The position numbers and the translations under genes are program-made. The notes under the pieces are model-generated. The model saw nothing but the letters and a program-made list of their open reading frames with translations. It made no database searches and had not been told where the DNA came from. From a virus, in the IMG/VR virus record IMGVR_UViG_3300021579_000040, positions 1 through 24,307 of that record: a DNA stretch of 24,307 bases. One strand, 5' to 3'. Positions 21,355-24,307 of this stretch are shown here, one piece after another (the first letter of the stretch is position 1; each line of letters opens with the position of its first letter).

Positions 21355-23999
21355 TCATCGAAGAAGAAAACTATCTGATGCATTATGGAATCCTCCGCCG
21401 TTCGGGTAGATACCCTTGGGGTTCTGGAGGAACTCAAGAAGAAAGAAACCGTACTTTTCTAGGCATGGTGGAAGACCTTCGCTCTAAAGGTATGAGCGAA
21501 ACTGAGATCGCTCGAGGTTTTGGAATCACAACTACCGAACTTCGTGCAGCACGATCTATGGCTGTCACAGCAAAACGCCAAAGTGATATTGCTATGGCGC
21601 AAAGGCTTAAAGATAAAGGATACTCTAACGTTGCCATTGGCGAACGTATGAGTATTAACGAGTCGTCGGTTCGTGCTCTTCTGGCTCCTGGGCAGGCAGC
21701 TAAGGCTGATGTGCTGGGCGCGGTTACTGGTATGCTCAAAGACCAAGTAGCCTCTAAGGGTATGATCGATATCGGAACTGGCGTTGAACGTCATGTCGGC
21801 GTCAGTTCCACTAAATTGGCAACTGCTGTAGCAATGCTTAAAGAAGAGGGCTATACTGTCCACTATCTTAAAGTAGAACAACTAGGTACAGGTCAGCAAA
21901 CTACAATTAAAGTTCTCGCGGGACCTAATGTTAAATATGGAGAAGTGTATCGAGGTCGCGATAATATTAGACAGATTACAGAATTCTCCAATGATGGGGG
22001 TCGTACATTCCTTGGGATTGATAGCCCTCTGTCAGTCAATTCTAAGCGGGTCGGAGTACGATACGCAGAAGACGGTGGTACCTCCGCCGATGGAGTAATT
22101 TATGTTCGCCCAGGCGTTAAAGATCTGTCTTTAGGAAATGCAAGATATGCGCAGGTTCGTATTGCTGTAGATGATTCGCATTATTTGAAAGGTATGGCCG
22201 TCTACAAAGATGACCTACCTCCAGGTGTGGATCTAGTATTCAATACTAATAAATCTGATACAGGTAATAAACTTGACGCATTCAAGAAAATGAAAGATGA
22301 TCCTGATAACCCGTTTGGCGCAGTTGTCAGGCAGATTTACAGCATTGATTCTAAAACGGGAAAGAAGAAACTTGCTTCAGCCTGCAATATTGTAAACGAA
22401 GAAGGCGATTGGGAAAAGTGGAGTAAGACACTCTCATCACAGATGTTGTCTAAACAAGCTCCTACTCTTGCTAGAGAGCAATTGGCAATAACGCTCGAGC
22501 GTAAAAAGCGTGAGCTAGATGAGATTATGAGTCTGTCTAATCCATCTGTTCGTAAGAAGTTGCTTGAGTCATATTCGGATGATGTTGATTCAGCAGCTGT
22601 ACATCTTAAAGCAGCCGCTCTTCCAAGACAAGGTTCTCATGTTATCCTTCCTGTCAATAGTATGAAGGAAACTGAGATCTATGCGCCTAACTATCGTGAT
22701 GGAGAAAGAGTAGCTCTTATCAGGTATCCTCATGGCGGTATCTTCGAGATCCCTGAATTGACTGTTAATAATCGTCAACCTGAAGCTAAGAAACTTCTGG
22801 GTAGAGCTAGAGATGCTGTTGGCATAAATAGTAAAGTGGCAGAACGCTTGTCTGGCGCAGACTTTGATGGCGATACCGTGCTTGTTATTCCAAACAACCA
22901 TGGAAAAGTAAAGACCGAACCTGCTTTGCAAGGGCTGATTAACTTCGATCCTAAATCTGCTTATCCTGGCTATGCTGGGATGAAAAAGATGAGTGCAAGA
23001 ACTAAAGCTTTTGAGATGGGTGATGTTAGCAATCTAATTACTGACATGACTATTAGAGGCGCTACTCAAACAGAAATTGCTAGAGCTGTGCGTCATTCAA
23101 TGGTTGTTATCGATGCTGAAAAACATGGTCTAAACTGGAAACAGTCGGCGATCGATAATGGTATCCCACAGTTGAAAGCCAAGTATCAAGGCAGTGCTAA
23201 AGCAGGAGCAAGCACGCTAATTTCTAGGGCTTCATCACGTAAAGATGTAAATGAAAGAAAGGCTAGGTCGGCACAAGAAGGCGGACCTATCGATTTAAAG
23301 ACAGGCGCAAAAGTTTATACCCCTACTGGTAATAGTTGGGTAGATGCCAAGGGCAAGACTGTATTTAAGACTCAGCGTAGTACTAAACTAGCAGAAGCAT
23401 CTGACGCACATAGTTTGTCATCAGGTACACCAATTGAACGTATTTATGCTGATCATTCTAACAGTCTTAAAGCATTGGCAAACAAAGCGCGACTTGCTAT
23501 GGTTAGAACAAATTTAACCCCCTACTCTCCAACAGCAAGAACTGTCTATGCAAAACAAGTCGCCTCTCTAAATGCAAAACTTAATATCGCCCTTAGAAAC
23601 GCGCCTCTTGAAAGACAAGCGCAGATCCTGGCTAATTCTATAGTCACCCAGAAAAGGGCAGCCAATCCTGATCTAGAACCTTCTGAAATCAAGAAACTAA
23701 AAGCACAAGCTCTTAAAGAAGCCCGTTTAAGAACAGGCGCCCACAAAGAACGAGTCGATATATCAAACGATGAGTGGGCTGCTATACAAGCAGGTGCTAT
23801 TAGTTCTTCTAAATTGCAGTCTATTCTAGCTAATGCTGATATAGATCAAATAAAGAAGTTGGCTACACCTAAACAAGAACTACTAATGACTAGTCTTATG
23901 CGCCAACGTGCTACTAACATGGCAACTAATGGTTATACTCAATCTGAAATAGCAGATGCTTTAGGTGTATCCGTATCTACATTAAAGACTGCTCTATAA
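21351..23999 (+). CDS. Putative single-subunit DFDGD RNA polymerase with HTH modules
   Basis: 882 residues (RBS 'GCGGAGGTAGC'). N-terminal 'MHYGILRRSGRYPWGSG' (10-26) is a recurrent phage motif. Two helix-turn-helix units follow (about 40-69 and 83-112). The core holds 'ALIRYP' (R458, P460), then 'GADFDGDTVLVIP' with DFDGD at 504-508, the triple-Asp catalytic signature of the beta-prime double-psi barrel. 'EMGDVSNLITD' (555-565) and 'HSMVVIDAEKHG' (582-593) resemble the helical block after the DbDGD motif in YonO/QDE-1-type two-barrel polymerases. The C-terminus ends in another HTH (860-880). RNA synthesis from DNA is inferred. A structural or DNA-binding role cannot be excluded. Confidence 0.7.
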   Translation: MIIEEENYLMHYGILRRSGRYPWGSGGTQEERNRTFLGMVEDLRSKGMSETEIARGFGITTTELRAARSMAVTAKRQSDIAMAQRLKDKGYSNVAIGERMSINESSVRALLAPGQAAKADVLGAVTGMLKDQVASKGMIDIGTGVERHVGVSSTKLATAVAMLKEEGYTVHYLKVEQLGTGQQTTIKVLAGPNVKYGEVYRGRDNIRQITEFSNDGGRTFLGIDSPLSVNSKRVGVRYAEDGGTSADGVIYVRPGVKDLSLGNARYAQVRIAVDDSHYLKGMAVYKDDLPPGVDLVFNTNKSDTGNKLDAFKKMKDDPDNPFGAVVRQIYSIDSKTGKKKLASACNIVNEEGDWEKWSKTLSSQMLSKQAPTLAREQLAITLERKKRELDEIMSLSNPSVRKKLLESYSDDVDSAAVHLKAAALPRQGSHVILPVNSMKETEIYAPNYRDGERVALIRYPHGGIFEIPELTVNNRQPEAKKLLGRARDAVGINSKVAERLSGADFDGDTVLVIPNNHGKVKTEPALQGLINFDPKSAYPGYAGMKKMSARTKAFEMGDVSNLITDMTIRGATQTEIARAVRHSMVVIDAEKHGLNWKQSAIDNGIPQLKAKYQGSAKAGASTLISRASSRKDVNERKARSAQEGGPIDLKTGAKVYTPTGNSWVDAKGKTVFKTQRSTKLAEASDAHSLSSGTPIERIYADHSNSLKALANKARLAMVRTNLTPYSPTARTVYAKQVASLNAKLNIALRNAPLERQAQILANSIVTQKRAANPDLEPSEIKKLKAQALKEARLRTGAHKERVDISNDEWAAIQAGAISSSKLQSILANADIDQIKKLATPKQELLMTSLMRQRATNMATNGYTQSEIADALGVSVSTLKTAL

Positions 24000-24011
24000 T
24001 AAGGAGGCCTA

Positions 24012-24257
24012 ATGATTGAGTACATGCTTACTACAGTAGACAATCCTTACAGTCCTTTTGAGCAGTTTGATGATTGGTTTGCATATGATACAACAAAAGG
24101 ATACCACTCCCTACCCTACCTAGCTAGGGTATGCAAGCAATCAAATGAATTAAGTGAAATGGATCAAATAATTGAAAATAATCGTGCAATTTTAGAAATT
24201 GTGCAATTCAATCTTTTAGGTATTTATAAAAAGGTTGAGCAAGAAGTTAGTTTATAA
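24012..24257 (+). CDS. Small conserved phage protein
   Basis: 81 residues, with RBS 'AAGGAGGCCTA'. 'EYMLTTVDNPYSPFEQFDDW' with 'YDTTKGYHSLPYLARV' and 'IVQFNLLGIYKKV' matches a family I recall between the RNA polymerase-like gene and the terminase genes in related phages. The function is unknown. Its position suggests the genome continues into the packaging module after this window. Confidence 0.75.
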   Translation: MIEYMLTTVDNPYSPFEQFDDWFAYDTTKGYHSLPYLARVCKQSNELSEMDQIIENNRAILEIVQFNLLGIYKKVEQEVSL

Positions 24258-24269
24258 TTTAATAGGTCT

Positions 24270-24303
24270 AGGGGGAGGGTCTCGAATAATGAGACCCCCT
24301 CCT
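24270..24303 (+). terminator. Terminator-like hairpin at window end
   Basis: GGGTCTC (24277-24283) pairs with GAGACCC (24291-24297) around a 7-base loop GAATAAT, and the stem extends outward by about five more pairs after one mismatch. No T-run is visible before the window ends, so termination is likely but unproven. Confidence 0.5.
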
Positions 24304-24307
24304 GTAT

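Noticed and set aside
24285-24303. AATAATGAGACCCCC resembles the P1-P3 promoter core.
   Set aside because: It is the loop and right arm of a hairpin, lacks TATAAT, and has no TCGCR at 14 bases upstream.

Overview
This window is part of a tailed-phage genome (siphovirus-like, or a closely related prophage) that infects a Gram-positive host. Every convincing gene reads left to right on the + strand. Genes are packed tightly, many with ATGA or longer overlaps, and most have purine-rich AGGAGG-type ribosome-binding sites. Three things point to an actinobacterial or similar Gram-positive host: a ReqiPepy6-Gp37-like tail protein, an r1t-type holin, and several small protein families that I recall from actinophages. 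The replicase and membrane genes also resemble families I recall from gut Firmicutes/Actinobacteria phages. The host cannot be fixed from this sequence alone.

Layout. (1) 1-2461: end of the tail module, with the C-terminal part of a distal tail protein, a Gp37-like tail protein, a small tail protein and a fibronectin-III tail-tip protein. (2) 2463-3244: a lysis-type module with a one-TM holin-like protein, a small helical protein and an r1t-type holin. No endolysin is visible. (3) 3246-9268: a cluster of small membrane proteins containing two paralogous DUF6353-like proteins (4092-4832 and 7709-8596). Three single-gene transcription units are embedded here. Each has the same bipartite promoter-like motif (TCGCR, 14 nt, TATAATGAGACC), one small gene, and an intrinsic terminator. 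A tail-assembly-chaperone-like gene also lies here, away from the tail genes. (4) 9271-13607: a conserved unknown gene, then a 1259-residue replicase that joins an SF3 helicase, an AEP primase-polymerase, a 3'-5' exonuclease and a family-B DNA polymerase in one chain. (5) 13600-17661: many small accessory genes, including a probable ssDNA-binding protein, zinc-ribbon-like proteins and an Acb2/Tad1-hairpin-like protein that may be an anti-CBASS/anti-Thoeris nucleotide sponge. (6) 17697-19343: SF2 (SNF2-like) helicase, a small Thr-rich protein and DUF3310. (7) 19344-19732: an AT-rich noncoding region with several inverted and direct repeats, a candidate replication origin or control region. (8) 19733-20447: two NUMOD/HNH-derived DNA-binding proteins that look catalytically degenerate, followed by a VRR-NUC nuclease and a RecB/Cas4-like nuclease. 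(9) 21351-23999: a large protein with a DFDGD motif and flanking features of the YonO/QDE-1 class of two-barrel RNA polymerases, fused to N- and C-terminal helix-turn-helix segments. A small conserved gene and a strong hairpin close the window.

Working model (inference). The phage carries its own one-polypeptide replisome core, recombination/repair nucleases, a SF2 helicase and probably its own single-subunit RNA polymerase. It also devotes several kilobases to small membrane proteins, some of them independently transcribed. The strongest candidates for something new are the putative RNA polymerase, the noncanonical shared promoter of the three membrane-protein cassettes, the inverted-repeat region near 19.5 kb, and the possible nucleotide-sponge gene.
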